Source of the DNA: Tachypleus tridentatus
Lineage: Eukaryota > Arthropoda > Merostomata > Xiphosura > Limulidae
Assembly: GCF_004210375.1 (NCBI RefSeq)
Contig: NC_134832.1
Coordinates: 157,353,592-157,417,591, forward strand
DNA: 64,000 bases
Direction: 5' to 3'
A model generated the notes under the pieces. That model worked only from the letters and a program-made list of their open reading frames with translations, searched no databases and was not told where the DNA came from. How positions within the stretch are numbered: position 1 is the stretch's first letter; the number at the start of each line of letters is the position of its first letter. Of this stretch, positions 62,210 to 64,000 are shown in pieces. Position numbers and translations under genes: made by a program.

Positions 62210-64000
62210 GATGATATTGATGTGCTCACTAAAATCTTTCATGATATTTTTAGGTTTCATTTTACAAATGTGCTCACTAAATTCTTTCATGGTGTTCTTA
62301 GGTCCAATACTATTGAGGTGCTCACTAAAATATTTGTTGTGTTTTTAGGTTACATGTTATTGATGTGTTAACAAAAATTTTCTTGACGTTTTTAGGTTAC
62401 ATCTTATTGATGTACTGACTAAAGTCTTTCTTGGTGTTTTAATATTACATCTTATTGATGTGCTCACTAAAATTATTTCTGATGTTTTTAGGTTTCCTCT
62501 TAATGATGTGTTCATTAAGTCTTTCTTGGTTTACATATAATTGATCAGCTCACTGAAAGCTTTCATGATATTTTTAAGTTTCTTCTCATTAATGTGCTCA
62601 CTAAAGTCTTTCTGAATGTGTTCAAGTTACATCTTAATGATGTGCTAACTAAAACCGTTGTTGGTGTTATTAGGTTTCGTATTATTGATGGACTCACTAA
62701 AATTTTTATTGGTGTTTTTAGGTTACATGTTATTGATGTGATGAGTAAAATCTTCTTTTGGAATTTTTAGGTTACATCTCATTGAGTTGCTCACTAAAAT
62801 TTTTCTTAGCGTTTGTAGGTGACATGACCTTATGGGTGTGCTCACTAAAATAATAAATGGAGTTTTTAGGTTACATTTTATTGATGTTCTCCCTAAAGTA
62901 TTTTTAGTGTTTTTAGGATACATCTTATTAACGTGCTCACTAAAATCTTTCTTGGAATTTTTAGGTTACATCTTACTTAGGTGCTTACCAAAATCTTTCT
63001 TGGTGTATTTAGGTTACATCGTAATGATGTGTTCACTAAATTTGTTTTAGTTGTGTGTTCATTATTTTCTTCTTGGTGTTTTTAGTTTTTATGTTATTGA
63101 TGTGCTCACTAAATTTGTTTTAGTTGTGTGTTCATTATTTTCTTCTTGGTGTTTTTAGTTTTTATGTTATTGATGTGCTCACTAAAATCTTTCTTGGTGT
63201 ATTTTCGTTACGTCTTATTGATGAGCTTACTAAAATCTTTCATGATATTTTTAGGTTACATGTTATTGATGCTGTCACTAAAATCTTTCTTGGCGTTTTT
63301 AGATTACATGACCTTATTGATGTGGTCATTAAAATATTAATTGGAGTTTTATGTTACATCTTACTAATGTACTCGCTAAAGTCTTTCTTGGTGTTTTTAG
63401 ATTACATCTAATTGGTGAGCTCACTAAAATCTTTCAGGGAGTTTTTGGGTTACATCTTATTGATATGCTCATTATTTCCTTCTTGGGTTTTTAGATTACA
63501 TATAATTGATGAACTCACTAAAATCTTTGTGTTCTTACTTAGGTGCTTTCTGAAATCTTTTTTTTCGTGTTTTTAAGTTACATAAGTTAGTTTACATCAT
63601 ATTGATGTGCTCTCTAAATACGTTCTTGGTGTTTTTAGTTTACATTTAACTGATGTGCTCACTAAAATATTTCATGATATTTTTAGGTTTCATCTTATAA
63701 ATGTGCTAACTAAAGTCTTTCTTGGTGTTCTTAGATCTAATACTATTGAGGTGCTCAATAAAATCTTTCTTGGTGTTTTAATATTACATCTTATTTATGT
63801 GCTCACTAAAATGTTTCTGGTGTTTTTAGGTTTCATCTTATTAATTTGTTCATTAATTCATTAAGTCTTTCTTGGTGTTTTTTAGGTAACATCTTACAGA
63901 TAAGCTTACTAAATTCTATCTTGATGTTTCTAGATTAAATCTTATTAACGTGTACACCAACGTCTTTCTTAGTGTGTTTAGGTTACATCTTAATGATGTT
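62210..64000. repeat. Minisatellite, 48-bp unit, ~37 copies, to window end
   Basis: Diverged copies of gatgtgctcactaaaatctttcttggtgtttttaggttacatcttatt fill the last 1.8 kb and continue beyond the window. The 48-bp (16-codon) period gives overlapping open frames with repeats such as IDVLTKIFLGVFRLHL. These look incidental: different copies are open in different frames and there is no start or splice context. Confidence 0.93.

Noticed and set aside
63124-63864. Hydrophobic repeat protein (85-95 residue open frames)
   Set aside because: These are translations of a 48-bp minisatellite in competing frames, without splice or start context.

Overview
The window looks like AT-rich, intron-rich, repeat-laden animal DNA. 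The tRNA-derived SINEs, Tc1/mariner DNA transposons, CR1-like LINE relics and a DEG/ENaC channel gene all point to a metazoan. From memory, the long SINE (tRNA head with TTAAGGCGTGCGACTCGTAA, body with CCACTATTCGTTGGTAAAAG) resembles sequences common in horseshoe crab genomes. I therefore favour a chelicerate, probably Xiphosura, with moderate confidence; no search was run.

The one gene I can assemble is a DEG/ENaC (amiloride-sensitive sodium channel, ASIC/pickpocket-like) subunit on the + strand, spread over about 40 kb in twelve coding exons: 19370-19575, 28759-28816, 29997-30073, 37422-37555, 38352-38509, 39625-39723, 40944-41052, 47660-47750, 49302-49365, 52070-52143, 55163-55238 and 58826-59032. 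All junction phases agree. The spliced frame is 1353 nt, giving 450 residues plus a stop, from the first TM1-side Met to a stop 54 bases before an AATAAA. The protein has TM1, FPAVTAC, GNCYTFN, the cysteine-rich extracellular domain and TM2 with a G-Y-S selectivity-filter triplet. Further N-terminal sequence probably lies in an unseen upstream exon.

Layout. 1-19.3 kb: no gene recognised; minisatellites, two near-complete Tc1-like elements (272-1785, 3931-5079), a truncated third (9470-10120), a promoter-like cluster near 3.63-3.69 kb and long tandem arrays (6.1-7.2, 11.1-12.7, 16.6-17.9 kb). 19.4-59.0 kb: the channel gene, its introns filled with SINEs, a Maverick/Polinton DNA polymerase relic, two CR1-like LINE relics (one carrying a minisatellite, the other a Tc1 element), a mariner, MITE-like inverted-repeat elements and many minisatellites. 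A possible antisense signal-peptide exon lies in intron 1. 59.1-64 kb: 3' flank with an inverted-repeat element, a SINE and a 48-bp minisatellite running off the end.

Roughly a fifth of the window is tandem repeat, in about 25 unrelated arrays. That, and the unusual pore sequence of the channel, are the main points of interest. I found no prokaryotic genes, CRISPR array or functional RNA gene.
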